Below, one piece after another: positions 1 through 7,226 of a stretch of DNA of 64,000 nt. Both the position numbers and the translations under genes were made by a program. Position 1 is the first letter of the stretch; each line of letters opens with the position of its first letter. The stretch lies in contig DAIUDK010000009.1 in NCBI GenBank assembly GCA_036845725.1, positions 1-64,000 of the forward strand. The letters are read 5' to 3'. The notes below the pieces were generated by a model. The model was not told where the DNA came from. It saw nothing but the letters and a program-made list of their open reading frames with translations, and searched no databases. The stretch comes from DSWT01 sp036845725 (lineage in GTDB: Bacteria; Chloroflexota; Anaerolineae; B4-G1; SLSP01).

Positions 1-124
1 TGCGCTGCACTTCACCCATCGTCGCTTCGCGCGGCGCATAGAAAAAGACCATGCCAAGCGCGACGAGAAACACGGCAACGCTTAGAACAATCAATATGCT
101 ATCTACCAGGCTCTTTCTTCTCAT
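1..124 (-). CDS. ccmC: Heme exporter protein C (CcmC-like), N-terminal part only
   Basis: Only the first 41 codons lie in the window; the rest runs off the left edge. After MRRK there is one hydrophobic segment, then YAPREATMGEVQR, which resembles the start of CcmC/CcsA-family proteins (typically M-G-x-V-Q-R before the next helix). CcmC presents heme to CcmE in System I cytochrome c maturation. It lies 40 bases downstream of the ccmA-ccmB fusion on the same strand, as the last visible gene of the ccm operon. The WWD heme-handling motif and the axial histidines lie outside the window, so the call depends on the N-terminal motif and the context. Confidence 0.75.
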   Translation of the reverse strand, partial: MRRKSLVDSILIVLSVAVFLVALGMVFFYAPREATMGEVQR

Positions 125-164
125 ACCGTCTCCAAAAAACCGTTTCCTCCGTCAAACCTGTTGA

Positions 165-1631
165 CTATTCCTCGATCACATAGCCAAACGTGAGCAACGC
201 CACCGCGATGATGAGCAGGTTGTAGACCACCAAAATCTGGCCCCACCCGCCGATCTCGGCCCAGGTTGCCCCCTCGAGCAGCACACCGGTCGCCTTGACG
301 GCAGTGATGAGCAATGGTATCAGCAACGGCAAAAGCAGGATCGGCAGCATGACCTCGCGGGCGCGGGTATGCACGGCGATGGCCGCCAGCAAGGTGCCGA
401 CGGCGGCATACGCCACCGTCCCCAGAAGCACCGTCAGCAGCACGCCGCCGCGCAGGAAAGCCACGTCGAACATCACCGTCGCCAGCGGGATCAGCACAAT
501 TTCCACAGCGAGCATGAGCGCTAGGTTCCCCAGTGCCTTGCCGAAGAAAATCGCCGCACGATCTATGGGCGCTAACAGCAGCCCCTCGATGCCGCCGGTT
601 TGCTGCTCGCGCGCCATCGAGCGGCTCAGGCCCAGCGTCCCGGCGAACGCGATGGTCGCCCACAGCACACCTGGCGCAGCGGTCTGCGCCAACGCCCCGC
701 GCAAATCCAGTGCAAAACTGAAAATCAACAGCGCCAGCACCGCAAAGACAAACATCGCGCTGAAAATCTCCCGCGTGTGCAACTCGGCAGCGATGTCCTT
801 AGCAACGATGGCCCAGACCTGACGGAAAAAGTTCGGATGCTGGTTGTTGGTTGTTGGTTGCTGGTTGTTGGTTGTTGGTTGCTGGTTGCTGGATACTGGT
901 TGCTGGCTGTTCGTTGCTGGATGCCGAGGGCTGACCGCTTCCCCACCCACCAACTCCCGGTACAGCGCCGGGAACGTGGCAGCATCTGCATGTGGAGCGT
1001 CGTAGACGATGCGCCCACGGTTGAGGACGACGACGCGGCGATTCAGCGTCACGTCGGTTTGCAGGTTGTGCGAGGTGAGCAGCAGCGTGCCGCCTTCGCC
1101 GGTCAAATCGGTCAACAGCGCGGTCAGGGCGTCGGCAGCGAGTGGATCGAGGCCGGTGTAGGGTTCGTCGAGCAGGACGAGTGGCGGACGGTGCAATACC
1201 GCCCGCGCCACGGCCAGCCGCTGCTGCATCCCCCGCGAGTACGTGCGGACGAGGTCGTGGCGACGCGCGGTCAGCTCCACCCGTTCGAGCAAGGCGTCGA
1301 TGCGCGTTTGTGCGTCGGGGATGGCGTACATCCGGGCGTAAAAGGCAAGGTTTTGCTCGGCGGTGAGATCGTCGTACAGAAGCGTGCGATGCGAGAGGAA
1401 GCCGATCTTCATCCGGGCGTCTGCGCCGGCCTTCGCAGTATCCACCCCAGCGATGCGCACTGTACCGGACGTGGGCCGCGCCAATGTTGCCAGGATGCGC
1501 AGCAGTGTCGTCTTGCCCGCGCCGTTCGGCCCGCAGAGGACGACGCACTCGCCTGGCGCAACGCACAAATCGATGCCCACCAACGCTCGGCGCGGCCCAA
1601 AGGATTTCGTCAGTTGGTTGACCTCGATCAT
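165..1631 (-). CDS. ccmA-ccmB: CcmA-CcmB fusion: heme exporter ATPase joined to its permease
   Basis: A single 488-residue frame. Residues 1-230 are an ABC ATPase with Walker A GPNGAGKT, signature YSRGMQQR and Walker B LVLLDEP. Residues about 268-488 are a CcmB-type membrane protein starting NFFRQVWAIVAKD, with about six hydrophobic helices. The join (residues 234-268) is rich in Asn, Gln, Pro and Thr and is encoded by a tandem GTTGGTTGTTGG repeat. CcmA and CcmB are normally separate subunits of the complex that releases holo-CcmE. No ATG, GTG or TTG occurs in frame between the linker and the CcmB core, so CcmB has no start of its own. The start ATG overlaps the stop of the upstream gene by 4 bases. 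Confidence 0.92.
   Translation of the reverse strand: MIEVNQLTKSFGPRRALVGIDLCVAPGECVVLCGPNGAGKTTLLRILATLARPTSGTVRIAGVDTAKAGADARMKIGFLSHRTLLYDDLTAEQNLAFYARMYAIPDAQTRIDALLERVELTARRHDLVRTYSRGMQQRLAVARAVLHRPPLVLLDEPYTGLDPLAADALTALLTDLTGEGGTLLLTSHNLQTDVTLNRRVVVLNRGRIVYDAPHADAATFPALYRELVGGEAVSPRHPATNSQQPVSSNQQPTTNNQQPTTNNQHPNFFRQVWAIVAKDIAAELHTREIFSAMFVFAVLALLIFSFALDLRGALAQTAAPGVLWATIAFAGTLGLSRSMAREQQTGGIEGLLLAPIDRAAIFFGKALGNLALMLAVEIVLIPLATVMFDVAFLRGGVLLTVLLGTVAYAAVGTLLAAIAVHTRAREVMLPILLLPLLIPLLITAVKATGVLLEGATWAEIGGWGQILVVYNLLIIAVALLTFGYVIEE
839..920. repeat. Tandem GTTGGTTGTTGG-type repeat coding for the CcmA-CcmB linker
   Basis: Positions 839-859 and 860-880 are a perfect 21-base tandem duplication (gctggttgttggttgttggt plus t), followed by degenerate units to about 920. 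Twenty-one bases is seven codons, so the frame is kept; on the minus strand each unit encodes N-Q-Q-P-T-T-N. Similar GTTGG tracts are a common kind of intergenic debris in Chloroflexota (general knowledge, not checked here), so this may be former spacer DNA that became coding. Confidence 0.85.
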
Positions 1632-1966
1632 CGGTGTGGCAGGGGAGACGGTTTTCTCAGGCCATCGACGAGATGTAAGACAGTGATGAGCGGGTGCCGT
1701 AGCAGCAGACGCGGCCCGGCGTACCGCATCACGGCGCGCACTTTTCCCCGCATCTCCGGTTCATAACAATGAACCGGACATTTGGCGCACGTAGACTTGC
1801 GTTCCTGGTAAGGGCAACGCTCAAGCCGCGCGCGCGCATAAGCCAAGAGCGCAGCACAGTCAGCGCATAACCCCTCCGTCGTGGCGTGATGATCGCGGCA
1901 GTACAGGTCGACCATCACCTTGATAGTTTTATCTTCGCGGAGCATACGTGGATGTTTATCTGCCAT
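1628..1966 (-). CDS. YgbA-like protein ('nitrous oxide-stimulated promoter' family)
   Basis: 112 residues with seven cysteines (C23, C34, C37, C51, C60, C63, C67), including LCADC and CAKCPVHC. The C-terminal half, RAVMRYAGPRLLLRHP, matches the conserved end of the YgbA_NO family. That family's name comes from an NO-responsive promoter; its biochemical role is poorly known. A frame exists further upstream, but the ATG at 1966 is preceded by GAGGAGG, lies inside the end of the upstream gene (11-base overlap), and gives the usual family length. It sits inside the ccm operon and overlaps ccmA by 4 bases (ATGA), so translational coupling is likely. A metal- or heme-related role is a guess from the cysteines and the location. 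Confidence 0.8.
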   Translation of the reverse strand: MADKHPRMLREDKTIKVMVDLYCRDHHATTEGLCADCAALLAYARARLERCPYQERKSTCAKCPVHCYEPEMRGKVRAVMRYAGPRLLLRHPLITVLHLVDGLRKPSPLPHR

Positions 1967-2810
1967 AGTCCTCCTCAAACTGCGCAAGAAGTTGTTGCTT
2001 GAGCGTTTCACGTTCCCGATGATAGGCTTCTTCCGGGAGATCGCCAGCCACATAACGGGCATCGAGCGCAGCGATGGTCTCCAGGAACGGAAGCGCCGCT
2101 TCGGGTGGCGGCGGCACGGAAACCGGCCGCCAGAGCCGGTAACTCACAACGCCGGCCACGAGGAGCGCCCCGATGCCGAGTCCAATATCACGGATATGGC
2201 TGCCAGTCGCCGACTGTGAAACGAGGGTAAAGGCCAGCGTCTCACCATCCGCAAATGGCCCGGCGGAATACGTTGTCGCCTGGCCCATCAGTGTGTCCAT
2301 CGTCCCTTCTGGGATAAGCCCCGGCCCGGTGAGTTCAAGCTCTTCACCGCTGACGATAAACGCCGCCGAAACAATCGGCACGCCCAGCGCGCGTTCGATA
2401 CGCATCCTCCCGATGAAGGGCAATTCGTAGCTAAAGGCTACCTCGACAACCGCCGCGCCGGACGGGATCGGGCGCGTATCCGCAAAACGCGTACTATCGC
2501 CTACGTAACGCTCACCTAACCCGGGACCATCGAAACGCAGGTTACGCGCACTCTCCGGCAACGTGAACGTAAGCGTCATGCGCGGTCCGTCGGCGTTCTT
2601 AAGCCCCTCGTAAACGTGGTCGCCGGTGTTGCCGATCAAGTAGAATTCGGCGACACGCAGGCTTGCGCCATCCGACGACGCGATGAAGTAATGCGCCTGG
2701 CTGATGACCACGCCGTTAGCGACAGCGTCAGCATTTGTGGCATCCTGCGCCAAGACTATCCCTGGCAGCAGCACAAGAAAGACGAGCATGAGCCAGCGCA
2801 GACGTCTCAT
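1956..2810 (-). CDS. Secreted, membrane-anchored protein of the ccm operon, unknown function
   Basis: 284 residues from the ATG at 2810, which overlaps the previous stop by 4 bases. It starts with a signal peptide (MRRLRWLMLVFLVLLPGIVLA, cleavage probably after the Ala). An extracytoplasmic beta-rich domain of about 180 residues follows, then one transmembrane helix near residues 205-225 and a short cytoplasmic tail. The tail ends in a charged amphipathic helix (GDLPEEAYHRERETLKQQL) of the SHOCT/CcmI-tail kind. I do not recognise the outer domain. The position between ccmF and ccmA, with overlapping ends, argues for a part in cytochrome c assembly, for example holding heme or apocytochrome in place of the missing CcmH/CcmI. 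That role is inference. Confidence 0.7.
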   Translation of the reverse strand: MRRLRWLMLVFLVLLPGIVLAQDATNADAVANGVVISQAHYFIASSDGASLRVAEFYLIGNTGDHVYEGLKNADGPRMTLTFTLPESARNLRFDGPGLGERYVGDSTRFADTRPIPSGAAVVEVAFSYELPFIGRMRIERALGVPIVSAAFIVSGEELELTGPGLIPEGTMDTLMGQATTYSAGPFADGETLAFTLVSQSATGSHIRDIGLGIGALLVAGVVSYRLWRPVSVPPPPEAALPFLETIAALDARYVAGDLPEEAYHRERETLKQQLLAQFEEDYGR

Positions 2811-3079
2811 GCAACGTCCTCGTTCACCGGCAGTCGCTGGCCGCAGCCGGGGCAAAAACGGTGATCCGGCGCAACCTGCCGCCCGCACTGCGGGCAGAAG
2901 TTGATCCCAGTACGAGTGGTAGAGGATGAAACGTCAGCAATAGCACGCACCCAGGTTTCAATAAGCCTATCCACGTCAGACGCAGGTGTGTGCATCGCCG
3001 CCGCGCGAAACGGGCGTGCGATGTAGGCTATCGTCACCACTGCAACCGCGACTCCCACAAAAATAGCGCCCAAACTCAT
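2807..3079 (-). CDS. Small membrane protein with a zinc ribbon
   Basis: 90 residues: one N-terminal transmembrane helix (about residues 5-22), a short helical stretch, then a zinc ribbon with CPQC (62-65) and CPGC (76-79). Its stop overlaps the next start by 4 bases, so it is probably co-translated with the membrane-anchored protein that follows. No enzyme motif is visible. Small helix-plus-ribbon proteins of this kind are common in Chloroflexota (general impression). Within the ccm operon it might scaffold the complex, but the sequence does not show that. SD-like AGGAG lies before the ATG. Confidence 0.7.
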   Translation of the reverse strand: MSLGAIFVGVAVAVVTIAYIARPFRAAAMHTPASDVDRLIETWVRAIADVSSSTTRTGINFCPQCGRQVAPDHRFCPGCGQRLPVNEDVA

Positions 3080-3103
3080 ACAAAATCTCCTCGTAAAGCA
3101 ACT

Positions 3104-3154
3104 ATAGAGACACAGAGAAAATCCGAGAATTCTGCACCTTCCGTGTCTCTGGAG
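3104..3154. repeat. Copy of a dispersed palindromic intergenic repeat
   Basis: Inverted repeat with arms agagacac (3106-3113) and gtgtctct (3143-3150) around a 29-base centre. It lies between ccmF and the zinc-ribbon gene. The arms share the CAGAGACACGG theme with 10520-10587, and a looser relative is at 24496-24561. As RNA it would form a stem-loop inside the ccm transcript. Confidence 0.6.
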
Positions 3155-3161
3155 TGATTTT

Positions 3162-5651
3162 CTACTTGAGTAACGCCTCCAACTGCGTCACCAGCGCCTC
3201 CGCTGCAATCGGGCCGACATGGACGTGGGCCACGCGTCCATCCGCATCCACGATGAATGTCTCCGGAATGCCAGTGATACCGTACCGATCTGTGATACGG
3301 TCGCCGGTATCCAGACCAACTGGGTAGGTTGTCCCATACTGCGTCAACGCGCTGCGCACGGTGGACACATCATCCTGGTATGTGATACCCAGAAAAGTCA
3401 CACCCTTATCCTCATACATCTCCCAGACATCCTGCAAGGCGGGCATCTCCTCGACACACGAAGGGCACCACGATGCCCAGAAGTTAACGACGGCAATCTG
3501 GCCGCGCAAATCCTTGAGTGAGGTGGTCCCGCCATCGAGCAAGCTCAGACGGAAATCGGGCGCCTCCTGGCCAACAAGCGGCCTTCCATCACCATAGTCG
3601 ACCGAACCGTGAGGCATCCCCCACATAGCCCAACCCGCGCCGAACAGCAAGGCCAATCCCACGCTAAACGCTACAACATTCCACGTGCGGTGTTCCATCC
3701 TCGGCCAGAGCGCCAGCCCTCCGCCGGCCAGAAAGATCAATCCCCCCAGCCAGAGGAAGTTAACCAACATGTTGACGATGACTTTGAAAGTCGCGGACGT
3801 GCCGTCGCCCGTCCAACCGGAGAGAATCAAATAGAGGTCCTCATGCAGGCCAGGGAGCAACGCGGGCATGGTGACGGTCTGATCACCGGTGTAACGGTTC
3901 AACTGAGGCTGCAGTGTTGTCAGGTAGGTATCACCACGATAAACGGAAACGTTGGCCCAGGTAGCGTTATAATCGGCAATGAAGGCAGTCTTCAGTTCCT
4001 CGAAGATCAGTGTGTAGCCCTTCACCGCCGTCGACTGTCCGGCGTTGAGAGTTATCTGCATCTCGAAGGGATACATCCGCGTACCGATGATACCGAGCGC
4101 CATCAAGATAACACCAAGATGCACGAGATAGCCTCCATACTTGCGGCGCTGCAAACGCAGCAACTGCCACAGCGCATTGAGGGGGGCTTCGTCGGTACGT
4201 TTGCGTCGCGTCATCACTCCTTCGACAAATTCCGCGAGCGTCGCCGCCCCGGCAAAACCGCTGATGGCGAACCCAATCAACGAGAAAACGTCGGTGAAGC
4301 CCGTCAACCCAGCCGCAACGGGAACAGTCATCGCGCCACCAATGACGACCCAACGCAGTCGCCGCAAGCGCTGCAACGCCGCCACACCCCGTCCGAGCAA
4401 TGGGCACAAGCCGATAATCAGGATCAGCACCGCGAACTGCGGGCCGGTAACCCGGTCGAACCACGCTGGCCCGGCTTCGAAACGCTGGCCGGAAAACACC
4501 TCGGTCAACGTGGGAAGCAGGCTGCCCACCAGCACGGAGACGGTCAATGTGGTGAACAGCGCCAAGGTCAGGAAAAACATTCCATCGCGCGAGAGCAAGC
4601 CCTCCACAATAGGTGATGAGTCCTTGAGTGCCGCGCGACGAGCATAGAGCAAGGCCAACGAACCGCCCAGCGTCACCACGATGGCAGTGAGGAAGTAGCC
4701 ACCCAGGTTGGAGACGGTATAGGCGTGAACTGACTGAATCATCCCACTGCGTGTGGCAAAAGTGCCGAAGAGCACCAGCGCAAAGGAGAAAATGACCATG
4801 AGCATGTTCCACACATGGAAGCCGCGTTTTTCCTCTTGCATCACCGCGCCGTGCAACAGCGCCGTTGTGGTGAACCAGGGCAGCAATCCAGCATTTTCGA
4901 CGGGATCCCAACCCCAGTAACCGCCCCAGCCAAGCACATCGTAGGCCCAACGCATCCCCAAAAGCAAGCCCAAGCCCAGACCTAACCACGCGATCAACGT
5001 CCATGTGCGAATTGCCGCCGTCCACCCTTCGATCCGCCGCGTGATGAGCGCCGCCATCGCAAAGGCGAAGGGGATGGCCAGTCCCACGTAGCCCACATAG
5101 AGTGCGGGCGGGTGGAAAATCATTCCCGGATGGCGCAGCAGCGGATTGAGTCCGCGCCCATCGAGCGGCGGCTGTGAGAGCAAGGTAAAGGGATGCGAAA
5201 GGAACAATGTCACGGCCACAAAGAAAGCCGTAATCAGGCTCAGGAAAACTGTGGTCCAAGGGACAAGTGAGCGCGCACGTTCGGAAGCGCACCCGGTCGC
5301 CAACGCGGCAAAGAGCGCCTGCAAAAAGCACCACAAGAGCAACGAGCCTTCCTGCCCGGCCCATACCGCCGAGATTTTGAGATACACAGGAATGACCATC
5401 GAAGAGTGCTGCGCCACGTAGCTGATCTCGAAATGATCGCTGAGAAAAGCCACCAACAATATCAAAAGCGCCGCACCCAGCAACGCTGCCTGCATGTAGA
5501 CAGCATTCTGCGCGCTTTGCAGCCAGGTCCTGCTGCGCGCAGACGAGGCCGGAACAGCAGACAATTGAATGCCACGCCACGCAGCATAAGCCGCGTATAA
5601 GCTAATGGCTAACGAAATACCAAGGAGCAATGTTCCAATTTCACCGACCAT
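3162..5651 (-). CDS. ccmF: CcmF heme lyase subunit fused to a C-terminal thioredoxin (CcmG/TlpA-like) domain
   Basis: 829 residues, against about 640-660 for usual CcmF. Residues 1-660 are a polytopic membrane protein carrying the WWD heme-binding motif (GGYWGWDPVENAGLLPWF, about residues 241-258) and the conserved GQEGSLLLW region. After the last helices, residues about 690-829 form a TlpA/ResA/CcmG-type thioredoxin: PDFRLSLLDG, then FWASWCPSCVEEMP with the cysteine pair at about 729/732, and a cis-Pro at GIPETF. CcmF ligates heme to apocytochrome; CcmG reduces the CXXCH cysteines outside the membrane. Fusion places the reductant next to the heme-attachment site. The start lies one base after the ccmE stop. 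Confidence 0.95.
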   Translation of the reverse strand: MVGEIGTLLLGISLAISLYAAYAAWRGIQLSAVPASSARSRTWLQSAQNAVYMQAALLGAALLILLVAFLSDHFEISYVAQHSSMVIPVYLKISAVWAGQEGSLLLWCFLQALFAALATGCASERARSLVPWTTVFLSLITAFFVAVTLFLSHPFTLLSQPPLDGRGLNPLLRHPGMIFHPPALYVGYVGLAIPFAFAMAALITRRIEGWTAAIRTWTLIAWLGLGLGLLLGMRWAYDVLGWGGYWGWDPVENAGLLPWFTTTALLHGAVMQEEKRGFHVWNMLMVIFSFALVLFGTFATRSGMIQSVHAYTVSNLGGYFLTAIVVTLGGSLALLYARRAALKDSSPIVEGLLSRDGMFFLTLALFTTLTVSVLVGSLLPTLTEVFSGQRFEAGPAWFDRVTGPQFAVLILIIGLCPLLGRGVAALQRLRRLRWVVIGGAMTVPVAAGLTGFTDVFSLIGFAISGFAGAATLAEFVEGVMTRRKRTDEAPLNALWQLLRLQRRKYGGYLVHLGVILMALGIIGTRMYPFEMQITLNAGQSTAVKGYTLIFEELKTAFIADYNATWANVSVYRGDTYLTTLQPQLNRYTGDQTVTMPALLPGLHEDLYLILSGWTGDGTSATFKVIVNMLVNFLWLGGLIFLAGGGLALWPRMEHRTWNVVAFSVGLALLFGAGWAMWGMPHGSVDYGDGRPLVGQEAPDFRLSLLDGGTTSLKDLRGQIAVVNFWASWCPSCVEEMPALQDVWEMYEDKGVTFLGITYQDDVSTVRSALTQYGTTYPVGLDTGDRITDRYGITGIPETFIVDADGRVAHVHVGPIAAEALVTQLEALLK

Positions 5652-5652
5652 C

Positions 5653-6135
5653 TTAGTCGTCTACCTGGGTAGGGATCTCTTCTTCATAGCGCGAGGGACA
5701 CTTGAGGAGCACTTCGTCGGCATAGAGGCGTCCATCCATCGCCATCTTGCCGCGCACGATCGCCTGCGCCTCGTTCTGCAACAGGTCAGGTTTCACGCCG
5801 TTGTAGACGACCTCCAACCGAGCACCGATAGGGTCCTGGACGGCGTCGTGGAGCACCCGCGCCAACCCGCCACGCCGTTCGACCTCCTGGGGATCGGCCG
5901 GCACATTAAGAATGGTAAAGGTAACGCGCGGCGCGAGCGCATCATAGACAATGGTCTCACCCAAAACCGCGCCAGAGACGGTGATATTGCGCTGCATAGC
6001 CTCATCGTCCATAGCCAGAATTTCCTCGACAGTAAGGAAATACTGCGCAGTGCTACCGGTACTGCTCACAATCAAGTAGATCATAGCGCCAACAACCAGC
6101 AGTCCGGCCACAATGAACGATGTTTTATTTTGCAT
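5653..6135 (-). CDS. ccmE: CcmE heme chaperone, CxxxY variant
   Basis: 160 residues from the ATG at 6135: an N-terminal transmembrane anchor (about residues 7-24) and an OB-fold domain with GAVLGETIVYD, ARLEVVYNGVKPDLL and AIVRGKMAMDGRLYADEVLLKC in separate strands. The heme-binding H-x-x-x-Y of classical CcmE is here C146-P-S-R-Y150. Cys-type CcmE is known from archaea and some bacteria such as Desulfovibrio, usually where CcmH is absent, and CcmH is also absent here. It is the first gene of the operon, downstream of a promoter at 6200-6227. A longer in-frame start upstream would overlap that promoter and was not used. Confidence 0.9.
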   Translation of the reverse strand: MQNKTSFIVAGLLVVGAMIYLIVSSTGSTAQYFLTVEEILAMDDEAMQRNITVSGAVLGETIVYDALAPRVTFTILNVPADPQEVERRGGLARVLHDAVQDPIGARLEVVYNGVKPDLLQNEAQAIVRGKMAMDGRLYADEVLLKCPSRYEEEIPTQVDD

Positions 6136-6199
6136 GATCCTCACCCTAACGATTTCCGATTGACGATTCACAATTCGCGATCCGCCATTTTTCTGCCTC

Positions 6200-6227
6200 A
6201 TTCTATCCTGGAAAATATGTCTGGCAA
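6200..6227 (-). promoter_or_regulatory. Predicted sigma70-type promoter of the ccm operon
   Basis: Read on the minus strand: TTGCCA (6227-6222), 16-base spacer, TAGAAT (6205-6200), about 65 bases before the ccmE start. It is divergent from the promoter at 6245-6271. Between it and ccmE lie AATCG/AATTG direct near-repeats of the spacer kind. Confidence 0.6.
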
Positions 6228-6244
6228 GAACCAAACACCCCGTT

Positions 6245-6271
6245 TTGTTATCTGAAATTCACGGGTATAAT
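6245..6271 (+). promoter_or_regulatory. Predicted promoter of the ABC-2 permease gene
   Basis: TTGTTA (6245-6250), 15-base spacer, TATAAT (6266-6271), 23 bases before the ATG at 6295. The spacer is short, but the -10 is perfect. Confidence 0.5.
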
Positions 6272-6294
6272 CATATCAGTAATACGGAGACGCG

Positions 6295-7224
6295 ATGAAC
6301 CCAATCCTGATTCGGCATTTGTACGGGAGTGTGCGCAGGAAACGCTTTTTCTGGTTCCTGAGCCTGTACTTGCTTGGCGTGGGACTGTTAGCCCTCTTCG
6401 TTATCGCCCTTGTTGCAGTACCGTTGTTCGCTTACAACGAAAACCTGTCTATATCCATGCTCGATATCTTCACCGGTGGACGGGCCATTTACTGGTTCTC
6501 CGGCGTCATCCTGATTTTGACAAGCAGTCTGCTGGTGCCTATCAATGCACTGGGGGCTTTCGCTGGTGAGCGCGAAAATCGCACCCTCGATCTCCTGGTC
6601 ACAACCACGCTCAAAACCCGCGACATCGTCATGGGCAAACTAGGTTCCGCCCTGTTGACCGGCGCGATCTACGTCCTCGCACCACTGCCATTGCTAATGA
6701 CCGGCTTCTGGCTCGGCGGTGTCACCACCCCCGAATTGGGGATCACACTGCTCTTCCTCGTGTTGGCGATGCTCTTCAGCACGACCTGGGCGCTGCTCAT
6801 CTCCACATTCCTGCGGCGGACTATTGCCGCCGTGCTCGTCTTCTACGGGCTGATCTTTGCCTCGACTCCGGTAATCACAATTTTGGCGACTGCGTCCGCG
6901 GGACTTGCCGAAGCGTGGAAATATCGCACCTTCCTCGAAGTACAACCATTTTGGATCGAGGCTCTGGTGCAATACGGGTGGGTCATCCTTGCCGGAATCC
7001 ACCCGCTGACCGCTGCGATTGTCACCGAGGTAATGGGTTTAGAACAAAACTCATGGCTGCTGCTACACTTCACCGTCGAACACTACACACCGGGTACCGG
7101 GGGGGCGACTCTCGGTACCCTCATATTGCCCTCTCCATGGATCACGTATGCGATCTTCACCCTTGTCGCCACAGTGATCATGCTGCGCATCACGACTTGG
7201 CGGCTGGAACGCCCGGAGCGTTGA
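6295..7224 (+). CDS. ABC-2 type transporter permease
   Basis: 309 residues with six hydrophobic segments. The loop after helix two, GAFAGERENRTLDLLVTTTL, is the typical AGERE..TLDLLL signature of ABC-2 permeases, followed by the helix that starts IVMGKLGSALL. No ATPase gene adjoins it, so the partner must be elsewhere. The SD CGGAGA precedes the ATG. The following gene starts two bases after the stop. In Chloroflexota such permeases often sit with MoxR/DUF58 clusters, but no MoxR gene is seen here. The substrate is unknown. Confidence 0.85.
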   Translation: MNPILIRHLYGSVRRKRFFWFLSLYLLGVGLLALFVIALVAVPLFAYNENLSISMLDIFTGGRAIYWFSGVILILTSSLLVPINALGAFAGERENRTLDLLVTTTLKTRDIVMGKLGSALLTGAIYVLAPLPLLMTGFWLGGVTTPELGITLLFLVLAMLFSTTWALLISTFLRRTIAAVLVFYGLIFASTPVITILATASAGLAEAWKYRTFLEVQPFWIEALVQYGWVILAGIHPLTAAIVTEVMGLEQNSWLLLHFTVEHYTPGTGGATLGTLILPSPWITYAIFTLVATVIMLRITTWRLERPER

Positions 7225-7226
7225 CG

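Noticed and set aside
839..920. Tandem repeats that might be read as a CRISPR array
   Set aside because: Units are 21 bases without spacers and keep the reading frame of the ccmA-ccmB fusion.
3967..5580. 537-codon second frame on the minus strand inside ccmF
   Set aside because: Shadow of ccmF; product has no family pattern while the ccmF frame shows clear motifs.
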